Of a stretch of 64,000 nt of DNA, positions 10,042-20,754 are shown piece after piece. Every line of letters starts with the position of its first letter. Position 1 is the first letter of the stretch. The DNA is from JACVRM01 sp963809765 (GTDB taxonomy: Bacteria > Actinomycetota > Thermoleophilia > Gaiellales > Gaiellaceae). The translations under genes were made by a program, and so were the position numbers. Under the pieces are notes generated by a model, which searched no databases, was not told where the DNA came from, and worked only from the letters and a program-made list of their open reading frames with translations. Where the stretch lies: positions 806,001 through 870,000 of the forward strand of contig CAWEKT010000003.1 of the NCBI GenBank assembly GCA_963809765.1, in the 5' to 3' direction.

Positions 10042-10055
10042 CGAACACATGTTCT
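10042..10055 (+). promoter_or_regulatory. LexA (SOS) box-like palindrome upstream of dnaB
   Basis: CGAACACATGTTCT fits the Gram-positive/actinobacterial LexA core GAAC-N4-GTTC and matches CGAACRNRYGTTYC at 13 of 14 positions. It lies 91 bp before the dnaB ATG. The core alone is expected about once by chance in a window this size, so the call rests on the extra matches and on the location. Confidence 0.4.
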
Positions 10056-10146
10056 CTTTTCCCCGCAAGACAGGCGGAGGCCATCGCCTGCGCGGCTCGC
10101 CGAGGGGCTTCTGACGGTGGCCGTCGACGGGCTGTTGAATGCAGGC

Positions 10147-11502
10147 ATGGCTGCGACGGCCACCGCCCCGCCGGCCGACGACACCGCGCTCGTCCCGCCG
10201 CAGAATCTCGACGCCGAGGAGTCAGTCCTCGGCGCGATGATGCTCTCCCCCGGCGCGATCGGCGCCGTCAGCGAGGAGCTCGACGCCGGAGACTTCTACC
10301 GCGAGAGCCACGCCAAGATCTACCGCGCCGCGCTCAGCCTGTTCGCGCGCGGCGAGCCTGTCGACGCCATCACCGTCGCCGACGAGCTCGAGGAGCGCGG
10401 CGAGCTGGAGACCACCGGCGGGCGGGTTCGGATGCACGAGCTCACCCGGCTGCTGCCGACCACGGCCAACGCCGCCCACTACGCCCGCATCGTCCGCGAG
10501 ATGGCCGTCCTGCGCGGGCTCATCCGTGCGGGCAGCGAAGTCGCGCAGCTCGGCTGGGAGCGGCCCGGTGAGGCGGCGGACCTCGTCGACCGCGCGGAGC
10601 AGATCATCTTCGAGCTCTCCCAGGAGCAGGTGTCGAGCGAGTTCACGCACCTCTCGGACCTGCTGAAGGAGAGCTTCGAGCGGATCACGCAGCTCTACGA
10701 GGCCGGCGAGGAGATCACCGGCGTCGCGTCCGGGTTCCGCGACCTCGACCGCCTCACCTCCGGCTTCCAGCCCGGCAACCTCGTCATCATCGCGGCGCGC
10801 CCCTCGATGGGGAAGTCGGGGCTGGCGCTCTGCATGGCCGCAAACCTGGCCGTCCGCAAGCAGACGCCGGTCGCGCTCTTCACGCTCGAGATGTCGAAGG
10901 CGGAGGTCACCCAGCGCCTGATGTGCAGCGAGGCGAAGGTCGAGTCGCAGCGCCTGCGAAGCGGCAAGCTCGCCGCCGACGACTGGCCGCGGCTCACCGC
11001 CGCCTGCGACAAGCTGGCGAAAGCGCCGATCTACGTCGACGACACGGGCTCGATCACGATCATGGGCATCCGCGCCAAGGTGCGGCGGCTGAAGTCGCAG
11101 CTGCCCGAGCTCGGCATGGTCATCGTCGACTACCTCCAGCTGATGAGCTCCGACACGAACTACGACAACCGCGTCCAGGAGATCTCGCAGATCTCGCGCT
11201 CGCTCAAGCTGCTGGCCCGCGAGCTCGAGATTCCCGTCGTCGCGCTCTCGCAGCTGTCCAGAGCCCTCGAGCAGCGGCACGACAAGCGGCCGGTGCTCAG
11301 CGACCTGCGCGACTCGGGCGCGATCGAGCAGGACGCCGATCTCGTCGCCTTCATCTACCGCGACGAGTACTACAACGACGAGAGCGCCGACCAGGGTCTC
11401 GCCGAGGTGATCCTCGCCAAGCACCGCAACGGCCCGGTCGGCTCGGTCAAGCTCTCGTTCCTGCAGCGCTACGCGAAGTTCGCCGACCTGGCCGCGGCTT
11501 AG
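10147..11502 (+). CDS. dnaB: Replicative DNA helicase DnaB
   Basis: 451 residues. The N-terminal DnaB_N domain (LDAEESVLGAMMLSP, about residues 21-125) binds primase, and the C-terminal RecA-type motor has Walker A ARPSMGKSG near residues 217-225 and Walker B MVIVDYLQLM near 323-332, followed by SRSLKLLARELEIPVVALSQL. It is a ring hexamer that unwinds DNA at the fork. No intein is present. The start is the ATG at 10147, which places NLDAEESVLGAMML at its usual position; the frame is open further upstream but that sequence has no family similarity. purA follows 35 bp later, a pairing also seen in Bacillus. Confidence 0.96.
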   Translation: MAATATAPPADDTALVPPQNLDAEESVLGAMMLSPGAIGAVSEELDAGDFYRESHAKIYRAALSLFARGEPVDAITVADELEERGELETTGGRVRMHELTRLLPTTANAAHYARIVREMAVLRGLIRAGSEVAQLGWERPGEAADLVDRAEQIIFELSQEQVSSEFTHLSDLLKESFERITQLYEAGEEITGVASGFRDLDRLTSGFQPGNLVIIAARPSMGKSGLALCMAANLAVRKQTPVALFTLEMSKAEVTQRLMCSEAKVESQRLRSGKLAADDWPRLTAACDKLAKAPIYVDDTGSITIMGIRAKVRRLKSQLPELGMVIVDYLQLMSSDTNYDNRVQEISQISRSLKLLARELEIPVVALSQLSRALEQRHDKRPVLSDLRDSGAIEQDADLVAFIYRDEYYNDESADQGLAEVILAKHRNGPVGSVKLSFLQRYAKFADLAAA

Positions 11503-11537
11503 CGCCGCCGGCCGCGCGGTTCGGCAAACTCCAGCAC

Positions 11538-12809
<1,272 letters not shown>

Positions 12810-12813
12810 CGCT

Positions 12814-13140
12814 CTAGGGCTCCGCGCCTTCTGGGCTGACGAGGTGGTCGTGCAGGGCGAACACCCCGGCGATGGCCGCGCCCACGTCGCCCGGAGGCAC
12901 GTCCTCCCCGCTCTCGACCCGATCCGCCACCTCACGCGCGGCCTGGTACTCGGCGACCACGTCGCGCTCCTCGCCCGCACGCGCCACCGCGTCGTGGAGG
13001 TCGTACCCGCCGGCGGCGAGCATCTCCTCCATCAGGTCGAGGGCCTCGGGCAGGCCTTCCTCCGGGGCGCTCCGCAGCTCCTCGGCGAGCGCCTGCCAGC
13101 GCGTCTCCAGAACGTGGATGTCCAGGCCGGGCTCGCTCAC
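12814..13140 (-). CDS. Hypothetical acidic protein, 108 aa
   Basis: I do not recognise a family. The product is acidic and predicted helical, with EEGLPEALDLMEEMLAAGGYD and a conserved-looking C-terminal block GAAIAGVFALHDHLV; no signal peptide or membrane segment is seen. GTG start at 13140. It lies between purA, whose stop is 4 bp from its own stop, and purD, which diverges from it 56 bp away. Its codon use resembles that of the neighbours, with a G or C in most third positions, and it fills the gap exactly, so it is probably a real gene. Confidence 0.6.
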   Translation of the reverse strand: MSEPGLDIHVLETRWQALAEELRSAPEEGLPEALDLMEEMLAAGGYDLHDAVARAGEERDVVAEYQAAREVADRVESGEDVPPGDVGAAIAGVFALHDHLVSPEGAEP

Positions 13141-13183
13141 TGCACCCTCTATGAGCGCTGCGGCCCGGTCTCAAACCTGCCAG

Positions 13184-13189
13184 TAGAGT
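13184..13189 (+). promoter_or_regulatory. -10 element of purD (leaderless type)
   Basis: TAGAGT followed by seven bases and GTG at 13197. This spacing puts the transcript start at or next to the start codon, and it favours GTG 13197 over the GTG at 13188, which would overlap the hexamer. Confidence 0.5.
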
Positions 13190-13196
13190 GCCGCGC

Positions 13197-14405
13197 GTGA
13201 GGGTGCTGCTCGTGGGGTCGGGCGGTCGCGAGCACGCGCTCGCCTGGAAGCTCGCCCAGAGCTCTGACCTCGACGCGCTGCACGCTGCCCCCGGCAACCC
13301 CGGGATCGCCCAGCTCGCCGACTGCCACGACGTGGCCGCCGAGGACGTGGACGGCATTCCCTCCCTGACGCGCCGCCTGCGCCCCGACCTTGTCGTGGTC
13401 GGCCCGGAGGCGCCGCTCGTCGCCGGCCTGGCAGACGCCCTGCGCGAAACCGGCACGGCCGTGTTCGGGCCGGGGCGCGAGGCTGCGCGGATCGAGGGCT
13501 CGAAACGCTTCGCCAAGGACGTGCTGACCGCCGCGGGCGTCCCGACGGCGGCCACGCTCGACGCGCCGACTGCCCCGGCCGTCGTCAAGGAAGACGGGCT
13601 CGCCGCCGGCAAGGGCGTGCACGTCTGCCGCACCGACGCCGAGCTTCGCACCGCGCTCGAGGCTGTAGGGCGGGACGCGTTCGCCGAGGAGCTGCTCGAG
13701 GGCGAGGAGCTCTCGCTCTTCGCGCTCGTCGCGGGCACGAGCGTGCTCGCACTGGCGCCTGCACGCGACTACAAGCGGGTCGGCGACGGCGATACGGGCC
13801 CGAACACCGGCGGCATGGGCGCGATCTCACCGGTGCCCGGCATCGGGGCGACCGAGGCCGAGGAGCTCGTCGCGCAGGTGCACGCGCCCGTCGCGCGCGA
13901 GCTCGCCCGCCGCGGCACACCGTTCACGGGCCTGCTCTACGCCGGGCTCATGCTCACCGCCGACGGCCCGCGGGTGCTCGAGTTCAACTGCCGCTTCGGC
14001 GACCCGGAGACCCAGGCGCTCGTCCCACGGCTGGCGGACGACCTGCTGCCCGCGCTCGCCGCGACCGCGGCCGGCGACGTTGCCGGCGTCGAGATGACGC
14101 CGTCCGCCGACTCGGCCGTGACGGTCGTCCTTGCCGGGCGCGACTACCCCGCCGCCGGCGACCGCGGGTCGCCGATCCACGGCGTCCCCGACGCCGAGGC
14201 GAGCGGCGCGCTCGTCTTCCATGCCGGGACGGCGCTCGCCGACGGGGCGCTCGTGACGGACGGTGGGCGGATCCTGTCCGTGACGGCCGTCGCGGACGAT
14301 CTCGAGGCCGCACGCGAGCGGGCGTATGCCGCCGCGCGCATGATCGATTTCGAGGGTTGCAAGCTGCGTCGCGACGTCGGTCTGGAGGTCGTGCGCGTTG
14401 GCTGA
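13197..14405 (+). CDS. purD: Phosphoribosylamine-glycine ligase
   Basis: 402 residues, slightly shorter than the common 420-430. It joins phosphoribosylamine and glycine to give GAR, the second purine step. The N-domain opens with VRVLLVGSGGREHALAWK, the exact start of the family, which together with the -10 spacing supports GTG 13197; GTG 13188 would add three residues. The ATP-grasp core shows VKEDGLAAGKGVHV, NTGGMGAISPVP and LEFNCRFGDPETQ. The last codons overlap the TTG start of purE, so the two are probably cotranscribed. Confidence 0.95.
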   Translation: MRVLLVGSGGREHALAWKLAQSSDLDALHAAPGNPGIAQLADCHDVAAEDVDGIPSLTRRLRPDLVVVGPEAPLVAGLADALRETGTAVFGPGREAARIEGSKRFAKDVLTAAGVPTAATLDAPTAPAVVKEDGLAAGKGVHVCRTDAELRTALEAVGRDAFAEELLEGEELSLFALVAGTSVLALAPARDYKRVGDGDTGPNTGGMGAISPVPGIGATEAEELVAQVHAPVARELARRGTPFTGLLYAGLMLTADGPRVLEFNCRFGDPETQALVPRLADDLLPALAATAAGDVAGVEMTPSADSAVTVVLAGRDYPAAGDRGSPIHGVPDAEASGALVFHAGTALADGALVTDGGRILSVTAVADDLEAARERAYAAARMIDFEGCKLRRDVGLEVVRVG

Positions 14406-14871
14406 CGTCGACGTCCCCCCTGAGACCGAGGCTGCAGTCGAGTCGGCGTTTCCCGACGCGGGCCCGCTCGTCGGCATCCTCGTCGGCTCCGAGTCCGACC
14501 GGCCGGCGATGGAGGCGGCGACGGCCGAGCTCGACGAGCGTGGCATCAGCTGGGAGCTCAACGTGCTGTCCGCCCACCGCAACCCGCGGGCAGTGGCCGA
14601 GTACGCCACCGCGGCCGCACTCCGCGGCATTCGCGTCCTCATCACCGGCGCCGGACTGGCTGCGGCGCTGCCGGGTGTCGTCGCTGCCCACACCGAGCTG
14701 CCCGTTATCGGCGTGCCGCTGAGATCGTCCATGTCCGTGCTCGACGGCCTCGACGCCCTGCTCGCGATCGTGCAGATGCCGCCCGGCGTGCCCGTCGCCT
14801 GCGTCGGCGTCGACAACTCACGCAACGCCGCCGTGCTCGCGGCTCGCATCCTCGGACAGCACTCCGTCTAA
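14398..14871 (+). CDS. purE: N5-carboxyaminoimidazole ribonucleotide mutase
   Basis: 157 residues with a roughly 20-residue acidic N-terminal extension before the domain. The active-site motifs are GSESDRPAM and SAHRNP, and the C-terminal half has GVPLRSSMSVLDGLDALLAI. PurE moves the carboxyl group to form CAIR. The start is a TTG at 14398 inside the purD coding end; TGGAGG at 14383-14388 lies nine bases before it and no other start fits. No purK is seen in the window, so it is either elsewhere or this is a CO2-using PurE; the sequence alone does not decide. Confidence 0.93.
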   Translation: MADVDVPPETEAAVESAFPDAGPLVGILVGSESDRPAMEAATAELDERGISWELNVLSAHRNPRAVAEYATAAALRGIRVLITGAGLAAALPGVVAAHTELPVIGVPLRSSMSVLDGLDALLAIVQMPPGVPVACVGVDNSRNAAVLAARILGQHSV

Positions 14872-14881
14872 CCGACTAGAC
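14866..14881. promoter_or_regulatory. Upstream operator half of the HTH-Clp_N gene (O1)
   Basis: GTCTA-N6-TAGAC, overlapping the purE stop codon. It has the same arms and spacing as the palindrome at the start codon, 29 bp downstream. Confidence 0.5.
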
Positions 14882-14892
14882 AAACTCTGGTT

Positions 14893-14912
14893 CCGTCTAG
14901 TACGCTAGACGG
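14893..14912. promoter_or_regulatory. Palindromic operator (O2) covering the -10 and start of the HTH-Clp_N gene
   Basis: Perfect 8+8 palindrome CCGTCTAG / CTAGACGG around TACG, ending at the base before the ATG. It contains GTCTA-N6-TAGAC and the -10 candidate TACGCT (14901-14906), which is six bases from the ATG. A protein bound here would block the promoter; autoregulation by the HTH-bearing product is the natural guess. Confidence 0.6.
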
Positions 14913-15599
14913 ATGACTCTTGATGAACAACTGCTCGGCGAGGCGCGAACCGTGCGCGAGCGCCTGCTCGACCTCCAGCACGACGTCGACAGGGCCCGCG
15001 CCGACTACCAGCACGCCATCCGCCGCCTGCACGCCGCCGGCGGCTCCATGCGCGAGATCGCCGAAGTGCTCGGGCTCAGCCACCAGCGTGTGCACCAGAT
15101 CGTCGACGCCGGGCCGGAGGACGCGCGGCGCGGCCGCCGCGGGATCGCACGGCACCGGCATGGCCCCTTCGCCCGCTTCACCCGCGCTGCACGGGCTGTC
15201 GTCGAGGCCGCGCAGGAGGACGCCACCGCCCTCGGCCACGGCTACGTCGGCACCGAGCATCTGGTGCTCGGCCTGCTCCGCGTAGAGGCAGGAGGAGCCG
15301 CAGCCGCACTCGCGGCGGTGGGTGTCTCCTACGACCGCTACCGCGAGGAGGTGGAACGGACGGTCGGGACACCGGAGACCGGGCGGCCGGGCCGCATTCC
15401 GTTCACCGCCAAGTCGAAGGAAGCGCTCGAGCGGGCGGTCGCGGAGGCCCGGAGCATGCGCAACCGCTGGGTCGGGACCGAGCACCTGCTGCTCGGCATC
15501 AGCACCGTCCGCGACTCGCTCGGGGCGGAGCTGCTCGAGGCAGCGGGAGCCGACGAGGCCCGCGTGCGGGCCGCGGTCGAGACCGTCCTCGGCCGGTAG
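14913..15599 (+). CDS. HTH-Clp_N domain protein (stand-alone Clp N-domain with DNA-binding head)
   Basis: 228 residues. An N-terminal coiled-coil (about 5-40) is followed by a helix-turn-helix, GGSMREIAEVLGLSHQRVHQ (about 45-65). The C-terminal part holds two Clp_N repeats: FTRAARAVVEAAQEDATALG with GTEHLVLGLL, and FTAKSKEALERAVAEARSM with GTEHLLLGI. Clp_N repeats normally recognise substrates for ClpA/ClpC, but no AAA+ domain is attached here. Known adaptor-like proteins carry the Clp_N pair alone; coupling to an HTH suggests a regulator whose stability or activity depends on the Clp machinery (inference). It starts at ATG 14913 directly after a perfect palindrome. Confidence 0.88.
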   Translation: MTLDEQLLGEARTVRERLLDLQHDVDRARADYQHAIRRLHAAGGSMREIAEVLGLSHQRVHQIVDAGPEDARRGRRGIARHRHGPFARFTRAARAVVEAAQEDATALGHGYVGTEHLVLGLLRVEAGGAAAALAAVGVSYDRYREEVERTVGTPETGRPGRIPFTAKSKEALERAVAEARSMRNRWVGTEHLLLGISTVRDSLGAELLEAAGADEARVRAAVETVLGR

Positions 15600-15635
15600 C
15601 GGACCGCCCGCCGCGGGAGCGGCAGACTGCTCGTA

Positions 15636-16097
15636 GTGAACCGGCTCGACTGCTGCTCGACTCACGCCTGGTCGCAACCCTGGCGACGCTCGAACCGGAC
15701 GGGTCGCTCTACCTGTCGGCCGTCTGGTCTTCCTGCGCGACTGAGACGATCTCCTCGTCGCCACCGGCGGGCAGACGCGGAAGGCGCGAAACGCGGCCGC
15801 GAGACCCTCCGCCGCGATGCTCGTCGACACGCATGGCCCGGGACCGCTCCGCGGCGCCGCGGCGTCGGGCACGGTCACCGTCGTGACCGGCGCGGAGGCG
15901 CGCGCGAGCGGCGAGCGCGTCTGGAGCAAGTACCTCACGGAGGAAGGTCTCGTGCATCCGGAGGTCGCGAGGCGATCCGGGCCCACGACGACGTGACGAT
16001 CCGCTTCCGCCCCACCGCCTGGCGCACGTGGGGCACCGACGAGGACTTCGGCGGAGCGCTCGAGCTGCCCGGAATCGCCCACCCGCTCGACCACTGA
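15636..16097 (+). pseudogene. PPOX-class (pyridoxamine 5'-phosphate oxidase-like) flavin-binding protein, frameshifted
   Basis: Pieces in three frames line up as one protein of about 150 residues: GTG start at 15636, then LLLDSRLVATLATLEPDGS, LYLSAVW, GGQTRKARNAAARPSAAMLV, ASGTVTVVTGAEARA and TIRFRPTAWRTWGTDEDFGG to the stop at 16097. The first block is the hallmark opening of the split-barrel PPOX/F420-binding family. At least three indels break it. Family members reduce flavins or F420-linked substrates, or bind FMN. It lies between the HTH-Clp_N gene and purB and has no obvious link to purine synthesis. Confidence 0.65.
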
Positions 16098-16116
16098 GCG
16101 CGGCCGCGGCCGCCGA

Positions 16117-16122
16117 TACGAT
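16117..16122 (+). promoter_or_regulatory. -10 element of purB (leaderless type)
   Basis: TACGAT, then six bases, then the GTG start of purB. It is the best -10 match in front of a purine gene here and would start purB-purC-purS-purQ as one unit. Confidence 0.5.
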
Positions 16123-16128
16123 CCCGCG

Positions 16129-17470
<1,342 letters not shown>

Positions 17471-17478
<8 letters not shown>

Positions 17479-18331
17479 AGCGGTTCACGTCGGTTCCGGC
17501 AAGGTCCGCGAGCTCTACGCGCTCGACGACGAACGCCTGCTGCTCGTCGCGAGCGACCGGATCTCGACCTTCGACGTCGTCTTGCCGACCGAGATCCCGG
17601 ACAAGGGCCGTGTGCTCACCGGCCTGTCGGCGTTCTGGTTCGCGCGCACGGAGCACATCTGCCCGAACCACCTGCTCGCGCTGCGCGAGGACGGCCGTTC
17701 GCTCGAGTGCCGGCGGCTCGAGATGCTGCCGATCGAGTGCGTCGTCCGCGGCTACCTCTCGGGCTCGGGCTGGAAGGACTACCGCGCCGCGGGCGAGGTC
17801 TGCGGACACGTCCTGCCGCAGGGTCTGCAGGAGTCGGAGCGGCTGCCGGAGCCGATCTTCACGCCCGCGACCAAGGCACAGACCGGCCACGACGAGAACA
17901 TCACGCGTGAGCAGGCCGCCGGCCTGGTCGGCGCCGAGCGCTTCGCCGAGGCCGAGCGGATCTCGCTGGCGCTCTACCGGTTCGGCGCCGAGTACGCAGC
18001 GGAGCGCGGGATCCTGCTCGCCGACACGAAGTTCGAGCTGGGCATCGACGAGAGCGGAGCGCTCGTCCTCGCCGACGAGGCGCTGACGCCGGACTCCTCG
18101 CGCTTCTGGCCGGCCGACGAGTACAGGCCGGACGGGCCGCAGCCGTCGTACGACAAGCAGTTCGTCCGCGACTACTGCGAGTCGCTCGGCTGGGACAAGA
18201 CTGCGCCCGGCCCCGAGCTCCCGGACGAGGTCGTCACCGGCACGAGGGCACGCTACGTCGAGGCGTTCGAGCAGCTGACGGGCATCGACTTCGACGCCTA
18301 CCTCGCCGACCCGGAGGCGGTGCTCCGATGA
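17471..18331 (+). CDS. purC: SAICAR synthetase
   Basis: 286 residues, the longer type common in Actinobacteria. It joins CAIR and aspartate using ATP. Motifs are GSGKVRELY at the N-terminus, SDRISTFDVVLP, VRGYLSGSGWKDY and TPATKAQTGHDEN, the last being the ATP/Mg site. GTG start at 17471 with GGAGGAGG lying seven bases upstream, inside the end of purB; the frame is open upstream but adds nothing conserved. Its TGA overlaps the ATG of purS. Confidence 0.96.
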
Positions 18332-18570
18332 GGGCGACGGTGCTGGTCCGCCCGAAGCCCGGCATCCTCGACCCGCAGGGGGAGGCCGTCGGCACATCGC
18401 TGCGACACCTGGGCTTCAACGTGGCAGACACCCGGGTCGGCAGGCTCGTCGAGCTCGAGGTCGAGGCGGCCGACGCAGACGAGGCCCGCGCGAGCGTCGA
18501 GCGCATGTGCGAGCAGCTGCTCGCCAACCCGCTGATCGAGTCGTACGAGGTGCACGTGGGGCGCGCGTGA
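18328..18570 (+). CDS. purS: FGAM synthase subunit PurS
   Basis: 80 residues, the normal size. It has no catalytic residues itself and bridges PurL and PurQ in the three-part FGAM synthase. The sequence shows VLVRPKPGILDPQGEAV and SLRHLGFNVADTRVGRL, the two conserved strands of the family. It starts in an ATGA overlap with purC and ends in a GTGA overlap with purQ. Confidence 0.95.
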   Translation: MRATVLVRPKPGILDPQGEAVGTSLRHLGFNVADTRVGRLVELEVEAADADEARASVERMCEQLLANPLIESYEVHVGRA

Positions 18571-19295
18571 CGAGCCCGGCAGCACCCGCGACGACGGCCG
18601 GCGCCCGCCCGCGGGTGGCCGTGATCACCTTCCCGGGCTCGAACGACGACCGCGACGCGCTGGGCGCGCTGGCGGCGCTCGGCGCCGAGGCCGTACCGGT
18701 CTGGCACGCGGACAGGGATCTCCCGGACGTCGGGGCTGTCGTGCTCCCGGGCGGCTTCTCCTACGGCGACTACCTCCGCTGCGGCGCGATCGCCCGCTTC
18801 TCTCCGGCGATGGCGGCCGTCCGGCGGTTCGCCGGCGAGGGCGGCCTCGTGCTCGGCATCTGCAACGGCTTCCAGGTTCTCTGCGAGGCGGGGCTGCTCC
18901 CCGGCGTCCTGCGCCGGAACGCGTCTCTGGAGTTCCACTGCGCCGACGTGCGGATCCGGGTGGAGCGCGCCGACACTCCCTTCACGCGGGGCGCTGGCCC
19001 GGGCGACGTGCTGACGATCCCCGTCAAGCACGGCGAGGGCTGTTGGTACGGCGACCCGGACCTCGTTGCCGAGCTCGAGGAGGCCGGGCAGCTGGCGCTC
19101 CGCTACCTGCCCGGCGAGAACCCGAACGGGTCGGTGGCCGACGTCGCCGGCGTGGTGAACCGCGAGGGCAACGTGCTCGGGCTGATGCCCCACCCGGAGC
19201 ACGCGGTCGACCCGCTGCTCGGATCGACGGACGGCGCCGTCATTCTCGGCGCGCTCGTGGCTGCCGTCGCAGCGCGCACGCTCGTCGCGGCGTAA
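18567..19295 (+). CDS. purQ: FGAM synthase glutaminase subunit PurQ
   Basis: 242 residues. This class I glutamine amidotransferase frees ammonia for PurL. The nucleophile Cys lies in VLGICNGFQVLCEAG near residue 97 and the catalytic His/Glu in LMPHPEHAVDPLLG near residue 209. GGFSYGDYLRCGAIA is the other family block. The GTG at 18567 overlaps the purS stop and gives a short Ala/Thr-rich leader before RVAVITFPGSNDD. Normally purL would follow directly; here the next gene on this strand is dinB, and purL is 28.4 kb away. Confidence 0.96.
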   Translation: MTSPAAPATTAGARPRVAVITFPGSNDDRDALGALAALGAEAVPVWHADRDLPDVGAVVLPGGFSYGDYLRCGAIARFSPAMAAVRRFAGEGGLVLGICNGFQVLCEAGLLPGVLRRNASLEFHCADVRIRVERADTPFTRGAGPGDVLTIPVKHGEGCWYGDPDLVAELEEAGQLALRYLPGENPNGSVADVAGVVNREGNVLGLMPHPEHAVDPLLGSTDGAVILGALVAAVAARTLVAA

Positions 19296-19556
19296 CTACT
19301 GCAGGGCCAGCGCCTTGGCCAGATCGGGGTGGTCGGCGAGCGCCTGCCGTAGCCGCTCGACGTCGCGGCCGCGGAGGGTGACGGGCCCGCGGCGCGCCGA
19401 CCCGCCTGTGGAGTAGGCGAGCCGGACGAGCTGCTCGCCGCGCGCCGTCTCCAGCAGCTGCACGACGAGTCCGAAGCGCCGCTCGCCTGCGCGTTGCGGA
19501 ATCTGGAGCTCCTCGAGGATCGTCGCCGGCCCCCACGGAGTCGCTGCCTTGGCCAT
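19296..19556 (-). CDS. Hypothetical protein, 86 aa
   Basis: A small basic protein (MAKAATPWGPATILEELQIP...), with a two-stranded core FGLVVQLLETARGEQLVRLAY, a tract resembling RGPVTLRGRDVERLRQAL, and a helical C-terminus. I do not recognise the family. The ATG at 19556 is preferred over an upstream codon at 19565 because TAGCGT stands seven bases before it. The gene is convergent with purQ, whose stop is the adjacent base, and divergent from dinB. Confidence 0.6.
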   Translation of the reverse strand: MAKAATPWGPATILEELQIPQRAGERRFGLVVQLLETARGEQLVRLAYSTGGSARRGPVTLRGRDVERLRQALADHPDLAKALALQ

Positions 19557-19563
19557 GCGGCGC

Positions 19564-19569
19564 ACGCTA
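19564..19569 (-). promoter_or_regulatory. -10 element of the 86-aa hypothetical gene
   Basis: On the minus strand TAGCGT, seven bases, then ATG at 19556. Confidence 0.4.
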
Positions 19570-19623
19570 GAGCGGCCGGACGCACCCGTCCGTGCCGAGA
19601 CTGCAAGGGGTTCGTCACGGCCG

Positions 19624-19637
19624 CGAACTAGTGTTCG
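19624..19637. promoter_or_regulatory. LexA (SOS) box overlapping the -10 of dinB
   Basis: Perfect palindrome CGAAC-TAGT-GTTCG, matching the actinobacterial LexA site. The -10 candidate TAGTGT (19629-19634) is inside the box, and the dinB GTG is five bases from its end, so repressor binding would cover the promoter and start codon of a leaderless message. Confidence 0.75.
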
Positions 19638-19641
19638 GGCG

Positions 19642-20697
19642 GTGATCGTGGCGCATCTCGATCTGGACGCGTTCTATGCCGCCGTCGAGGAGCTCGAGGA
19701 TCCGTCGCTGCGCGACGGGCCGCTCGTCGTCGGCGGCGATCCGCGCGGACGGGGCGTGGTGGCGACGGCCAACTACCACGCGCGCACGTTCGGGATCCAC
19801 TCCGCCATGTCGTGCGCCGAGGCGCTCCGCCGCTGCCCGCACGCGGTCTTCGTCCGGCCGCGCCACCGCCTCTACTCCACCTACTCGCGCGCGGTCTGGG
19901 ACGTCGTCCGCGACGTCGTGCCACAGGTCGAGCGCACCGGTCTGGACGAGGGCTACCTCGACTTCGACGGCGTCGCAGGCGACTTCGCCGAGGCGCGCGC
20001 CGTGGCAGAGGCGATCCAGGCCGCCGTGCTCGGCTCGACCCGGCTGAGCGCGTCGCTCGGCGTCGCCACGTCGAAGGTGGTGGCCAAGGTCGCGAGCGAC
20101 CGGCGCAAGCCTCGTGGGCTGACCATCGTGCGCGCCGGCCGTGAGGCCACGTTCCTGGCGCCGTTCGACGTGCGCCTCCTGCCAGGCGTCGGGCCGCGTT
20201 CCGAGGCGCGGCTCAAGGCAGCCGGCTTCGGCACCATCGGTGACCTCGCTGCGCTGTCGGACGCCGACCTGAAGCACCTGCTTCCGGGCAAAGTCGGCGG
20301 CTTGCTCCGCGACCGCGCGCGAGGCGTCGACCCGCGGCCGGTCGCGAACGAGCCCGCCGCAAACGTCTCGATCTCGAGCGAGGAGACGTTCGCCCGCGAC
20401 CTCGAGGATCGCGGGCAGCTGCACGCGGAGCTCCGCCGGCTGACGGCGCAGGTTGTCGAACGGCTCGAACGCGGCGGCGAGACGGCACGAACGATCACGA
20501 CGAAGGTGCGGTACGCCGACTTCTCGATTCGCACCCGCTCGACCACGGTGTCGGTGGGGATCGACGATGCGGGCAGGATCGCCGAGCTCGCCTGCGCCCT
20601 GCTCGACCGCGCCCTCACCGACCGCCCCGGCGCGGTACGCCTCGTCGGCGTCGGCGTCTCGGGCCTCGAGTCGCACCGGCAGCTCGCGCTCGTCTGA
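19642..20697 (+). CDS. dinB: DNA polymerase IV (Y-family, DinB)
   Basis: 351 residues. A low-fidelity polymerase that copies past lesions. Motifs: HLDLDAFYAAVEELEDPSLR at the start (first catalytic Asp), YSRAVWDVVRD, GLDEGYLDFDGV (catalytic DE replaced in context by the family's D-E pair), SLGVATSKVVAKVASDRRKP, and the helix-hairpin-helix LLPGVGPRSEARLKAAGFGT. The C-terminus lacks an obvious beta-clamp peptide of the QLSLF type but ends SHRQLALV, which could serve. GTG at 19642 follows a LexA box; the open frame upstream has no homology. Confidence 0.95.
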   Translation: MIVAHLDLDAFYAAVEELEDPSLRDGPLVVGGDPRGRGVVATANYHARTFGIHSAMSCAEALRRCPHAVFVRPRHRLYSTYSRAVWDVVRDVVPQVERTGLDEGYLDFDGVAGDFAEARAVAEAIQAAVLGSTRLSASLGVATSKVVAKVASDRRKPRGLTIVRAGREATFLAPFDVRLLPGVGPRSEARLKAAGFGTIGDLAALSDADLKHLLPGKVGGLLRDRARGVDPRPVANEPAANVSISSEETFARDLEDRGQLHAELRRLTAQVVERLERGGETARTITTKVRYADFSIRTRSTTVSVGIDDAGRIAELACALLDRALTDRPGAVRLVGVGVSGLESHRQLALV

Positions 20698-20754
20698 GGC
20701 GCGGTTGACACCCCTCTCGGCCGGTGAGACGGTCGCGCTCGACAAGGAGGTGGC

